A DNA stretch of 64,000 nt, taken from the NCBI GenBank assembly GCA_964391195.1, contig CAYMLG010000008.1:1-64000 (forward strand), in the 5' to 3' direction. Under the pieces are notes generated by a model. The model saw only the letters and a list, made by a program, of their open reading frames with translations, did no database searches and had not been told where the DNA came from. The position numbers and the translations under genes are program-made. The stretch comes from JAAYXE01 sp964391195 (GTDB lineage: Bacteria > Chloroflexota > Anaerolineae > Anaerolineales > UBA4823). Positions 19,278-27,242 of the stretch are shown here, in pieces (the stretch's first letter is position 1; the number at the start of each line of letters is the position of its first letter).

Positions 19278-19429
19278 AAACACTCCATCCGACCAGTATA
19301 GCGCTTTGGTCTTGGGATCACAATGCGGGATATACCTTAGCAGGATTAGGGAAAACCCTACTCATCTGGAAAACTATACAATTCCCCCTGTCATCAAATA
19401 CAATATCACCAGACAGTGCGGAGTGATCG

Positions 19430-19780
19430 ATGAAACCTTTTCCTGAACTCTACGATTACCTGGCAGAAGTTGCTCGCCGTGGCGATACCGTTCTACTGGC
19501 GGACCTGGCGCCGGTTGTCGAGTTAAAAGCCGGCAGCCCGGAGACCATGCCTCGCCTGATTGATATGTTGATGCAAATTGGGGCGTATGAACACTTCGAA
19601 CAGCGCCCGCTGCTCCCGGCAGTAGCCGTGGATGTGGACACAGGCTATCCCCCTCCCGCCTTCTTCCGCCTGGCGCGTGATCTGGGCGAACTTCACGGCC
19701 GGGGTGAAATGGAAGAACTGGATTTCTTTGTGCGCGAATTGAAGCGGGTTCACGCCTACTGGAAAAGACGACCCGGGTGA
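19430..19780 (+). CDS. Hypothetical small protein
   Basis: A 116-aa soluble protein with no signal peptide or membrane segment and no family I recognise. It is rich in charged residues and predicted helices, with a C-terminal helix EMEELDFFVRELKRVHAYWKRR. The start is supported by GGAG 6 nt upstream of the ATG. It is divergent from glgX and converges on the ferric-reductase-like gene with 4 nt between stops. There is no evidence for its role. Confidence 0.65.
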   Translation: MKPFPELYDYLAEVARRGDTVLLADLAPVVELKAGSPETMPRLIDMLMQIGAYEHFEQRPLLPAVAVDVDTGYPPPAFFRLARDLGELHGRGEMEELDFFVRELKRVHAYWKRRPG

Positions 19781-19784
19781 AATC

Positions 19785-20492
19785 TTATGACTTCACCTTT
19801 AGTCTCGTTATGATCACTCGATAGATGAACAGCCAGAGCAAAAATCCGCCCGACACCCAGTAAAGACCTGTGACCCATCCTTCCTGAGTATCCGTCCCGC
19901 TATAAATTCCATGAATCAGCGCCAGTGAGAAAACAGCAAAGCTGGCTAAATGGACCAACCGCCAGGCAGGCGGGCTGATGACTTTGCGGACGTAAAAAGT
20001 GCCGGCGACTGCCAACCATCCATAGATGGCGACTTGCCCCAAACCAACAAACAGTGGTTTGAACTGATAGCTGGCGAAGGGTAACGCGATCTCGATGGCC
20101 CGGTAACCGATATATTGGTCTCCCAACAGGATAACGGCATGAAAAAGGGCAAAGAATAGACCGGCCAGGCTGGTGAATTGGTGCAAATCAAATGTGGCTG
20201 GTGTCCCCGGCCAAGACCGGCCAACCTTATTCGTGATCAATAAACCAAAAGCCATTGATAGCCATAGCAGTAGATATGCCACGATGGCGCTTCCCCGGGC
20301 AAGAAGCCAATAGGCTTTGGGGGACGGACCGAGCAAGGTCTGCGCCAATTGTGGCGCCCATGTTGGGATCAGTACGGCTCCCGCGGACGTTCCAAGCAGG
20401 ACAGCCGCGATTGCCAGCAGGAAATGACCGAGGCGGACCACCGGTGTGACGAAAAGTTCTTCATTGGGTAGTGATTTACTGCTGTTTTTCAT
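19785..20492 (-). CDS. Ferric-reductase-like transmembrane heme protein
   Basis: A 235-aa protein with about six membrane helices and four conserved-type histidines: His104 and His118 (spacing 14) and His181 and His194 (spacing 13). This is the two-pair pattern that binds two hemes in ferric reductase/NOX/MsrQ-type domains. No cytoplasmic FAD/NAD(P)H domain is attached, so electrons must come from a partner. The gene begins 3 nt after apbE, which suggests cooperation with a flavinylated partner or direct quinol use. The family call is well supported. The electron donor and acceptor are unknown. Confidence 0.85.
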   Translation of the reverse strand: MKNSSKSLPNEELFVTPVVRLGHFLLAIAAVLLGTSAGAVLIPTWAPQLAQTLLGPSPKAYWLLARGSAIVAYLLLWLSMAFGLLITNKVGRSWPGTPATFDLHQFTSLAGLFFALFHAVILLGDQYIGYRAIEIALPFASYQFKPLFVGLGQVAIYGWLAVAGTFYVRKVISPPAWRLVHLASFAVFSLALIHGIYSGTDTQEGWVTGLYWVSGGFLLWLFIYRVIITRLKVKS

Positions 20493-20495
20493 CCC

Positions 20496-21446
20496 TTACG
20501 ACTCCTTCCAACGATACCGATTCAGTCCAGAGCTGACCCGAGTCGAACCGTTCTCCAAGACAAGCACGGCATCCAGATCGGGGTGAGAATCGATCCATGC
20601 CATACCTTCCCCGCTGCCGAGGATGACGGCTGATTTGGCTGCGGCTTCAGCAATCAAAATACTCGGGGCGATTACCGTAGCGCTGAGGACATCGGTCTCA
20701 GCCGGCCCCCCGGTTCGGGGATCGATAATATGGTGCTGCCAGCGTGTGCCTGCTCGCCAACGACGATAGTCTGTTCCCGAGGTCGCAACCGCCCCCGAGC
20801 AAAGCGCGAGCGTTTCGATCATCTGCTCTGAGCCGAATGGATCTGCGAGACCAATGAGCCACGGGTCATCACACCCGCTCTCGTCCGGGGTTCGCGCCTG
20901 ATCCTCCACGCTGCCCAGGCAGATATCCCCACCTGCATCGACCAATACCCTTCCAAGGGGCTCCAGCCGCTTTGCTGTCTGCTCTGCCGCCCATCCCTTG
21001 GCTATCCCTCCAAAGTCCAGGCGCAGTCCCAGGGGTAAATAGATTTCCTGAGTCTCTACATTCCACTCGATGCAGGAGACATCTGGCACCGGTCGTCTTC
21101 GTCCGGCCTTGATTTCGCCGAGCGTAAAATCAGGGAAGTTCGATCGGTAACCCGCCCGGATTAACGCATCGTGCACAGTAGGGGTCACCAGGCCGTCGCT
21201 GAACTCGGCAACATTCAACGCGGCATCCATAACGCTGGCAAAAATCTCGCTCACCTGGCATTGTTTCCCGGCAGACAGGTTTACCAGGCTCAGCTCGCTA
21301 TCCGTGCGAAACCGGCTCAGGTGTTGTTCCCAAATTTCGAACCAGCCGGGGATCTCGTTCAAGGTCTCTACCGCAGCGGGATCAGGGGTATCGAGGATCA
21401 CTCTCACCTGGCTGCCCATTGCTCGGAACATGATTTCAGCGATCAT
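20496..21446 (-). CDS. apbE: FAD:protein FMN transferase (ApbE)
   Basis: A 316-aa ApbE-family enzyme that moves FMN from FAD to Thr/Ser of target proteins in a Mg-dependent reaction. Conserved elements are FRAMGSQVRV near the N-terminus, LSRFRTDSELSLVN, LDFGGIAKGWA (143-153), VDAGGDI (169-175), AVATSGT (220-225) and HHIIDPRTGG (238-247). There is no signal peptide or lipobox, unlike many exported ApbE proteins, so it may act in the cytoplasm. It sits between the one-helix protein gene (14-nt gap) and the ferric-reductase-like gene. No FMN acceptor protein with the usual SGAT-type motif is seen nearby. Confidence 0.94.
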   Translation of the reverse strand: MIAEIMFRAMGSQVRVILDTPDPAAVETLNEIPGWFEIWEQHLSRFRTDSELSLVNLSAGKQCQVSEIFASVMDAALNVAEFSDGLVTPTVHDALIRAGYRSNFPDFTLGEIKAGRRRPVPDVSCIEWNVETQEIYLPLGLRLDFGGIAKGWAAEQTAKRLEPLGRVLVDAGGDICLGSVEDQARTPDESGCDDPWLIGLADPFGSEQMIETLALCSGAVATSGTDYRRWRAGTRWQHHIIDPRTGGPAETDVLSATVIAPSILIAEAAAKSAVILGSGEGMAWIDSHPDLDAVLVLENGSTRVSSGLNRYRWKES

Positions 21447-21460
21447 ATACGCTCCTCAAA

Positions 21461-21793
21461 TTATCGAGAAGAATGGGTAACCGCGGTGGGCTTTGGTTGG
21501 TTGGCATCGTGAACGATAATCCTGAACGGGGTGGGGACCGGGGACGGCTCGGTGTTGGAGAACGAACTCCCATCCGGTTGAGCAGATAAGGCCGCCTCCT
21601 GTCGATCTGGAACGAGAGTTGCCTCTGCCATGTATCGCGCCGGCCCAGCATTCATATTAGGATCAAGTTCGCTTTCTACCTGTTCTGAGAAAACGTACCA
21701 GAAACCCAGCGTTGCGGCGATCGAGCTGATGCTGATCAACCATTTCATAGTCCCTAACTGGGCTTTGGCTCTTCTCGAAGACGTTCTCGCCAA
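21461..21793 (-). CDS. Small single-pass membrane protein (hypothetical)
   Basis: About 110 aa if translation begins at the TTG at 21793, which follows a perfect AGGAGG with a 6-nt spacer. The first ATG far upstream lacks such a site, and an internal ATG (MKWLISI) is the other option. One membrane segment (WLISISSIAATLGFWYVF) is followed by a polar Ser/Pro/Thr-rich tail, probably outside the membrane. No family was recognised. It lies between the PepSY-like gene and apbE and is presumably part of the same redox operon. Confidence 0.6.
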   Translation of the reverse strand: MARTSSRRAKAQLGTMKWLISISSIAATLGFWYVFSEQVESELDPNMNAGPARYMAEATLVPDRQEAALSAQPDGSSFSNTEPSPVPTPFRIIVHDANQPKPTAVTHSSR

Positions 21794-21914
21794 CGGATAC
21801 CTCCTATCTTTCCATGACAGATACATCATCTCCAAACATTAGATCGAACGAGAAGCACGATCCTGTTCTATTGGTATTCGCAAGCCAATCAGGCTTGCAA
21901 ATGCCAGCCTGGCA

Positions 21915-22469
21915 TCAATCATCGTCATGATCACGCCTGTCGCGATCGCTGTCGTCATCATCACGATCATCGTCGTCATCATCATGGTCGTCATCTCCAT
22001 CATGGTCGTCATCATGGTCATCGTCGTGGTCATCATCCCAATCATCGTCATCCCAACTGACAGCGGCTTGGTTCACAGCTTGTTCAATACCGGTGACCTG
22101 GCCTTCTGCGTCTAATAACACCACGTCCCCCGAACTAAAAGTTACCCGGTACCCGGCATGGCCGTTAATAGTGGCGCTTTCGACACTATAGACATCCTCC
22201 CTCCCGAGGAATTCGGTCGCGGCCGAGACGATTTCTTCAGGTGTTACCACCTCAACCTGGCTGACCGCAGCGTCATTTGCATCATTTACCGGGGTCACTG
22301 GCTGGATAGCCTGCACTTCGGCCTGCGCTTCTGCCGGCGCTTCTACGCTGGCCTGCGGTTGGACCTGGTTATCTCGATCCGATGCCCGCACGCTGTACAC
22401 AATTCCCCCAATCATCAACAAGACAAGAGTAGTGAGCAGTGTTGCGACGGCTGCAACAGTCTTATTCAT
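21915..22469 (-). CDS. Exported PepSY-like protein with Asp/His-rich tail
   Basis: A 184-aa protein with an N-terminal signal anchor (about 5-27), an Ala/Gln/Glu/Val-rich linker, a PepSY-like segment at about 75-133 (EEIVSAATEFLGREDVYSVE, HAGYRVTFSSGDVVLLDAEG) and a striking tail from 139 to 184 made almost only of Asp, with His and some Arg. Such a tract could bind several divalent metal ions outside the membrane. It is the first gene of the minus-strand redox operon and is divergent from a two-component pair whose sensor has a similar tract. The PepSY assignment is moderate. Metal binding is inferred from composition only. Confidence 0.7.
   Translation of the reverse strand: MNKTVAAVATLLTTLVLLMIGGIVYSVRASDRDNQVQPQASVEAPAEAQAEVQAIQPVTPVNDANDAAVSQVEVVTPEEIVSAATEFLGREDVYSVESATINGHAGYRVTFSSGDVVLLDAEGQVTGIEQAVNQAAVSWDDDDWDDDHDDDHDDDHDGDDDHDDDDDDRDDDDSDRDRRDHDDD
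21918..22055. repeat. Low-complexity GAT/CAT-type tract encoding the Asp/His tail
   Basis: About 138 bp of near-trinucleotide repeats (ATC/GTC/ATG on the plus strand) encode the acidic tail of the PepSY-like protein. It is prone to length change and creates spurious open frames on the other strand. Confidence 0.85.
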
Positions 22470-22581
22470 AGTATTCTCTCCCTTTGAAAAATGAGATCCG
22501 CATTCCCAAATCCGGTCGCTCCTCTTGGGCGCAGGAATTCATAAGTGTTCCCCGCAATTGTTGAAGATCATAAGGGATGAA

Positions 22582-22647
22582 AATTGGAATTCCCTTGAGA
22601 ACCATGGTGAAATTTCCAATTATTTTCCAATCTTTTTGCTGTAGACT
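22582..22647 (+). promoter_or_regulatory. Putative response-regulator box and promoter
   Basis: Two direct repeats, TTTCCAATT (22613-22621) and TTTCCAATC (22624-22632), are 11 bp apart, the helical spacing of OmpR/PhoB-type sites. An inverted copy AATTGGAA lies at 22582-22589. A -10-like TAGACT (22642-22647) begins 10 nt after the second repeat, as in promoters where the box replaces the -35. It sits between the PepSY-like gene and the regulator gene and could serve either. The site is seen; binding is inferred. Confidence 0.4.
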
Positions 22648-22715
22648 ATGGATTAACCTTCATTTTGTCCGGGTGATGGGGGTAGTGGATTGTGAGTGGG
22701 GAAAGTGAGGAATCC

Positions 22716-23399
22716 ATGCGTGTGTTACTGATCGAGGACGATAGGCGCCTGGTAAATTTGATACGAAAAGTGTTAGAGGCTGAGCAGTTCAATGTTGACG
22801 TTGCCTTCGATGGGGAGATTGGACTCGAACTGGCGCTTCGCGAAACCTACGACCTGATCATCGTAGATTGGATGCTCCCGGGGAGAGATGGCCCATCAAT
22901 CGTGCAGGCGATCCGCCTTCACCGGCTCCCGGTTGGGATTTTGATGCTCACTGCGAGGACTCAGATTGAGGATCGGGTAGCGGGGTTATATAGTGGGGCC
23001 GACGACTACCTTTGTAAACCGTTCTCGTTTGATGAACTGATCGCCCGGCTGCATGCCCTGGCCCGCCGCCCGGCAGCGTTCAGTCCTGAACCTCTTGAAC
23101 TACGGGCAGGGGATCTTGTGTTGGACCTCCGCACCTTCACCGCCCGCCGTGGTCCGGAAACCCTTGAATTAACGAAAACAGAGTGGAAACTCCTGGAGTA
23201 CTTCATGCGCCACCCAAGGCAGGTGCTGAGTCGCCAGAGCATTCTGGATTATGTCTGGTCATACGAGGCGGATGTGAAATCCACTCTTGTGGATGTTTAT
23301 GTCTCATATCTACGGAACAAGTTAGATCAGCCTGGACGAAAGAACCCCATCCAGACGAAACGCGGTCTGGGCTACTACCTGGATGTGGAAGATGTATAA
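22716..23399 (+). CDS. OmpR-family response regulator
   Basis: A 227-aa regulator with receiver (IEDD pocket, phospho-acceptor Asp51 in LIIVDWMLPG, LTAR, CKPFSFDEL) and winged-helix output domain (LTKTEWKLLEYFMRHP, VYVSYLRNKLD, TKRGLGYYLD). The ATG at 22716 is preferred over the GTG at 22692 because GAGG precedes it at normal spacing and the receiver begins immediately with MRVLLIEDD. It overlaps the kinase gene by 17 nt. Given its position it probably controls the divergent PepSY/apbE/reductase operon and itself. Confidence 0.93.
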   Translation: MRVLLIEDDRRLVNLIRKVLEAEQFNVDVAFDGEIGLELALRETYDLIIVDWMLPGRDGPSIVQAIRLHRLPVGILMLTARTQIEDRVAGLYSGADDYLCKPFSFDELIARLHALARRPAAFSPEPLELRAGDLVLDLRTFTARRGPETLELTKTEWKLLEYFMRHPRQVLSRQSILDYVWSYEADVKSTLVDVYVSYLRNKLDQPGRKNPIQTKRGLGYYLDVEDV

Positions 23400-24897
23400 C
23401 CTCCATCACCTCTTTCGAGGTCCTCTACGGGCTCTTCGCTGGCAGCTTGCCGCACTATATTTGCTGGCATCACTTGGCCTGGTAATCTTTCTGAGCGGCG
23501 GAGCATACGCGATTCTTCGTTATTATTTTCAATCCACAACCGACCTGGCTTTGGAATATAAAATGGCGCAAATTTTCCATGAGAACGGCCTGCCACTCCC
23601 GGCTGAATTGGCAAGCGCTGAGCAAGCCTGGCTGGCCGGTTTGCCAGGATGGACAGGCGGCCAAACTGGCTATGCGCAAATTAACGGAGCCCCCCCTTCT
23701 TCCATCACCGGAAAGAATGGTGACGAGGATCGCAAAGATCGCAAACAATCCAAGGACGAACATGATGATGGCGATGACGATGACCACCATGACTCCGATG
23801 AGGAGCACGACGACGATTTTGATGACCTCGATCATCTCTATTCTCAAACCTTTGACGGTCAGGTCGCCCCGATCTTTACCTTGTTGATCGACGCGAATAC
23901 CATGGCAGTCCCCCCGGAGAGCGCCTCACCGCTATCCTCTGATCGCGGGCGAGAAGCCGTTCAGGCCGCTCTCACCTTTGGTTCTGACCGGCGTACTATC
24001 CGCATCGCAAGCGGCGCACGCGCTCGTTTGCTGACCTACCGCAGCCCAGCCTCAACCGGTCCTGCCGTTTTCCAGGTCGGCCGGTTTCTCTCCGATCAGG
24101 ATCGTGTTCTGTCCCTTTTTCTCGTTGGCATGGTTATTTTTGGCGCTGGCACGGTGGGTCTGTTAGGCGCAGTAGGTTGGTGGCTCTCAGGTCGAACACT
24201 TAATCCGGCTCAACGAGCTTGGGACCGGCAGCACACTTTTGTTTCCAACGCCAGCCATGAGTTACGCACCCCCCTGACAATCATCAGGGCGACTGCGGAT
24301 TATGGCCTGCGCCTCCAACCTCAAGGTGAGGTGGAACAAGTTTTGACCGATATTATCGGGGAATGTGATTATATGACCCACATGGTGGATGACCTGCTGC
24401 TTCTGGCGCGCCTGGATACCGGGCGCTTGCAGGTAGAACGGGAAAAAATCGATCTCGAGCCGTTTCTACTCGAAATTCATCGCCAGATCAGTAGATTTGC
24501 TCAAGAAAAGGGAATCAACATCCAACTGAAACAGGTTAGGGGGACGGTGATCGGGGATGCCACCCACCTGCGGCAGGTGCTGCTCATTCTACTGGATAAT
24601 GCTCTACGTTACACTCCACCTGGAGGGGTGGTGGATCTGGGAACAGCGAATAGGGGAGCCCACGTCGAGATTTTTGTGACCGATAATGGGGTGGGCATCC
24701 CCGAACAACACCTGCCGCACGTATTCGAACGGTTTTATCATATAGACCGGCCAGGCATCGATGCGCAGCACAGCCAGGGATTAGGTCTATCGATCGCTAA
24801 AGCGCTGGTCGAGGCTCAGGATGGCCGGATAGAAATCTCCAGCCGTGTTGGACTGGGGACACAAGTGGTGATTCGCCTTCCGGCGGGAGATAAGTAA
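23383..24897 (+). CDS. Sensor histidine kinase with Asp/His-rich extracytoplasmic loop
   Basis: A 504-aa kinase with TM1 at about 22-48, an extracytoplasmic loop of roughly 195 residues, TM2 at 243-267, HisKA with His292 in SNASHELRTPLTI, and HATPase motifs LLDNALRYTPPGG, DNGVGIPEQH and GLGLSIAKALVEA. The loop contains an Asp/Glu/His-rich tract at residues 113-151 (core HDDGDDDDHHDSDEEHDDD) that mirrors the tail of the divergently encoded PepSY-like protein. The obvious reading is sensing of a divalent metal outside the cell, but this is inference. No HAMP domain is obvious. ATG at 23383 or 23392 could be the start. Confidence 0.92.
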   Translation: MWKMYNLHHLFRGPLRALRWQLAALYLLASLGLVIFLSGGAYAILRYYFQSTTDLALEYKMAQIFHENGLPLPAELASAEQAWLAGLPGWTGGQTGYAQINGAPPSSITGKNGDEDRKDRKQSKDEHDDGDDDDHHDSDEEHDDDFDDLDHLYSQTFDGQVAPIFTLLIDANTMAVPPESASPLSSDRGREAVQAALTFGSDRRTIRIASGARARLLTYRSPASTGPAVFQVGRFLSDQDRVLSLFLVGMVIFGAGTVGLLGAVGWWLSGRTLNPAQRAWDRQHTFVSNASHELRTPLTIIRATADYGLRLQPQGEVEQVLTDIIGECDYMTHMVDDLLLLARLDTGRLQVEREKIDLEPFLLEIHRQISRFAQEKGINIQLKQVRGTVIGDATHLRQVLLILLDNALRYTPPGGVVDLGTANRGAHVEIFVTDNGVGIPEQHLPHVFERFYHIDRPGIDAQHSQGLGLSIAKALVEAQDGRIEISSRVGLGTQVVIRLPAGDK

Positions 24898-24934
24898 GGC
24901 CCTTTGCTCGCATGATTACTGTATTAAGGTGGAA

Positions 24935-24964
24935 CGCCGCCGGTGAAGAGCCTCACCGGCGGCG
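24935..24964. terminator. Bidirectional hairpin between convergent genes
   Basis: A perfect 12-bp GC-rich stem (24935-24946 with 24953-24964) has a 6-nt loop, and GGTGG/CCACC pairs just outside it. It lies between the stop codons of the sensor kinase and the ferritin-like gene. There is no strong U-tract. Confidence 0.65.
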
Positions 24965-24979
24965 CTCATCCACCCTACC

Positions 24980-25492
24980 CTAACCAGCCGGGATACGCAG
25001 CCGGATAAAATGATCGCTCAGCCGGCTGGGAAAATCCCTTTCCAGGCGTTTGATATGAATGTCGAGTTGTTCTAACAAGAAGCTGCGTGTGTCCGGATCA
25101 CCGGCGGCATGCTCGATCAAGAAATTAAAGATCGCATTCGTCTCACCGGCCTCTATCTCAACTGCCAGCTGGTAGGCATCCTCCAGGTTGTAGACTTGAT
25201 CGATTTTTCGTTCGATACCGCTGGCGAGAATATCTTGAGCCACGAGCAGCATGAATGGATCGGCTGGAGCATCCAACTGGTCAGGCTCGGCGAACTCCTG
25301 AAGCCGGCTCAACCAATCGGCGTGATGAGCTTCATCGGCCGCATACAGCTTCCAAAAAAGCGAGGCTGCCGGATGGGCTGAAAATTTCTCTGCCAGGCCA
25401 GAATATATGGCTTCCGCGGTTCGTTCAAGCTGAATAGCCAATGTGAACAGGTCTCGAACCGTTGGGCAGTCAATGAGTTCTTCTTTGGTCAT
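24980..25492 (-). CDS. Ferritin-like/rubrerythrin-type diiron protein
   Basis: A 170-aa all-helical protein with carboxylate/His positions of a ferritin-like four-helix bundle: Glu23/Glu27 in QLERTAEAIY, Glu54 and His57 in ADEAHHADW, acidic residues in VEIEAGETNAIF, and His in LEQLDIHIKRL. Families of this kind handle iron or peroxide. No rubredoxin domain is attached. It converges on the metal-type two-component pair, which would fit a role in iron or oxidative stress, but no shared regulation is visible. Confidence 0.75.
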   Translation of the reverse strand: MTKEELIDCPTVRDLFTLAIQLERTAEAIYSGLAEKFSAHPAASLFWKLYAADEAHHADWLSRLQEFAEPDQLDAPADPFMLLVAQDILASGIERKIDQVYNLEDAYQLAVEIEAGETNAIFNFLIEHAAGDPDTRSFLLEQLDIHIKRLERDFPSRLSDHFIRLRIPAG

Positions 25493-26075
25493 AATGCATC
25501 ACGTCCCGTTCTGTTGTGTATCAGAGAGCTTGAACTATAATGGATAACGAGGAATCAACAGACTGGTTACACTAAACGCACATTACAACCCCGCAAGCTA
25601 TCAGGTCCGGATGCTGCACATTTTCTCCCGGCTTACTAATTCCACCCAGTTGTCCCCCTCACGAAAACCGGCAAGTGCCGGGACAAAATCACAAAAATTG
25701 TCCAGCGGCGAATCCTCGATTGTAGTATAATAATTTAACATTTGACCAAATTCACACATAAATTCCTGAGTTTTCAATCGATTTGGGATGGTATTGGAAC
25801 AAACTGGATGGTATGATCGACAACTGAGGTGGGAAGACACTGTGAACAGTTTACGCTGATAGTTATTTCTGGACAATTCGCCATTATAACGAACAAGAGA
25901 AACTGCATCTTTCGTCTCACCCTGTGATTTCAAAGTTCTAAATAGTATCCCTTCTGTAGCGAGTAGCCGGAACCCCGAATAACTTCGATCTGGCTGCCGG
26001 TGACCCAAACCTAATCAAATCAAACGTCACTTTCATAAATGAACCAGGCTCGTGTCTAGATAGGACTTAAATAAC
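25493..26075. other. AT-richer intergenic region, no supported gene
   Basis: About 580 bases noticeably richer in A and T than the flanks. One open frame of 135 codons runs on the minus strand (25601-26008). It has no ribosome site and no recognisable domain, and is probably chance. The 9-bp word GGATGGTAT occurs twice, 20 bp apart (25786 and 25806). The region may hold promoters for the flanking divergent genes. I see no RNA gene. Confidence 0.5.
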
Positions 26076-26981
26076 GTGTCAAACCAAATCATCAGCTCAG
26101 CCAGAGTCGGCGTGTTCGTCGACGTATCCAATGTCTACTCCAATGGGGGACAAAAAATGCGTTTCGATGTGCTGCGCCAATATGCCCAAACGAGAGGCAT
26201 GATCCAGCGCCTGAACGCGTATGTGACTTATGACGCCGAGCGGGCCCGAAATGACCGCGATTATGCCGACCGTACAACCGGCTTCCACGATGTCCTCCGG
26301 GATCTAGGTTTCCACACCGATGTGCATGAAGTCAAATGGTATTACGATGCCGAGTCTGACCGCCGGTATGGAAAAGCCAACGCAGATATGACCATGGCCG
26401 TTGACCTGATCCTGCAATCCCGCAATCTCGACCTGGTGACAATCGTAACCGGCGATGGGGACTTTGTTAAACCCATCCAGGCCATCAGGGACATGGGCTG
26501 CAGGGTTGAAGTGATCGCTTTCGACAACGCCTCCAATGCCCTGCGCAAAGAGGGAGACGCTTTCACCTCCGGCTATCTCATCCCCGAATTGGTACCGACC
26601 AACCGCCGCGATACTCCCTGGGGCACGGTTGGCTCCACCGTGCGCGGCTTTTGCTATTACCACCAACCGGACGAAAGCTACGGCTTCTTTGCTTTCATGG
26701 AGAGACTGTCACCCCTGACCTGGCTCACCGATCCCCGCAACCCAGACTCGCCCTACAAAGCCATATTCTTCCATGATTCTGCCTTGCCCCCAGAGGTGAA
26801 TCCCCGGAATCTGCCCAGCCGCCGCATGGTGTTCGAGTTCGAAATCGCCCAGTCGGATCGCGGTCTGAATGCTGAGAATATCCGCTTAATGGGCAGCAGC
26901 AGTAGCAACAGCCGGAACGAGACACCGCCTCAGCAGAAACAGCAGACCGAATATACCTGGAAGCCCCGCCTGATAGACTAG
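26076..26981 (+). CDS. NYN-domain (LabA/DUF88) protein with C-terminal cold-shock-like domain
   Basis: A 301-aa protein starting at GTG. The N-terminal NYN/PIN-like nuclease fold has the expected acidic residues: Asp16 in VFVDVSN, Asp104/Asp110 in ADMTMAVD, and Asp127/Asp129 in VTGDGDF. Residues about 185-285 (GTVGSTVRGFCYYHQPDESY, GFFAF, AIFFHDSAL, VFEFEIAQSDRGLNAENIRL) resemble a cold-shock-type OB fold, so RNA binding is likely. It probably acts in RNA metabolism. The substrate is unknown. A short polar Gln/Asn-rich tail follows. Confidence 0.8.
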   Translation: MSNQIISSARVGVFVDVSNVYSNGGQKMRFDVLRQYAQTRGMIQRLNAYVTYDAERARNDRDYADRTTGFHDVLRDLGFHTDVHEVKWYYDAESDRRYGKANADMTMAVDLILQSRNLDLVTIVTGDGDFVKPIQAIRDMGCRVEVIAFDNASNALRKEGDAFTSGYLIPELVPTNRRDTPWGTVGSTVRGFCYYHQPDESYGFFAFMERLSPLTWLTDPRNPDSPYKAIFFHDSALPPEVNPRNLPSRRMVFEFEIAQSDRGLNAENIRLMGSSSSNSRNETPPQQKQQTEYTWKPRLID

Positions 26982-27009
26982 CCGCCGCTGCCCTCCGGGA
27001 CAGCGGCGG
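26982..27009 (+). terminator. Hairpin after the NYN gene
   Basis: A 9-bp perfect stem (CCGCCGCTG/CAGCGGCGG, 26982-26990 with 27001-27009) begins directly after the NYN stop codon, with a GC-rich loop that can pair further. No U-run follows, so this is a moderate call. The rest of the 260-nt gap to the next gene shows nothing recognisable. Confidence 0.5.
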
Positions 27010-27242
27010 ATTCAATGTATCCATGAGGGGGTACGCAGAGCGGGAACCCGCAGTAGCAGCAGGTCGATCCTGAAAGTAGATGATTTATCGGCGACAGTCC
27101 CTGGAACCGCGAACCACCGGTTCTGGCAGGACTACCAGCATCTGTTGAATCAAGCCAGGCGCGTCTGAAGCTGATCCGGCAAAATGCCGCATCCAACCGT
27201 ACAGATACCCGCCGTCGTCCTAATACCGGAAGTGAGAGCGCG

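Noticed and set aside
21927..22115. Open frame on the plus strand rich in Ile/Val/Met, looking like a membrane protein
   Set aside because: It is the reverse complement of the Asp/His-rich tail of the PepSY-like gene; low-complexity GAT/CAT repeats read backwards give Ile/Val/Met runs.
23470..23847. Minus-strand open frame with a hydrophobic Ile/Val-rich N-terminus
   Set aside because: It is antisense to the Asp/His-rich loop of the sensor kinase, whose codon use and motifs are clearly real.
25601..26008. 135-codon minus-strand open frame in the AT-richer gap
   Set aside because: It has no ribosome site and no recognisable domain or membrane segment, and its composition is unlike neighbouring genes. 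It is kept only as a note in the gap entry.
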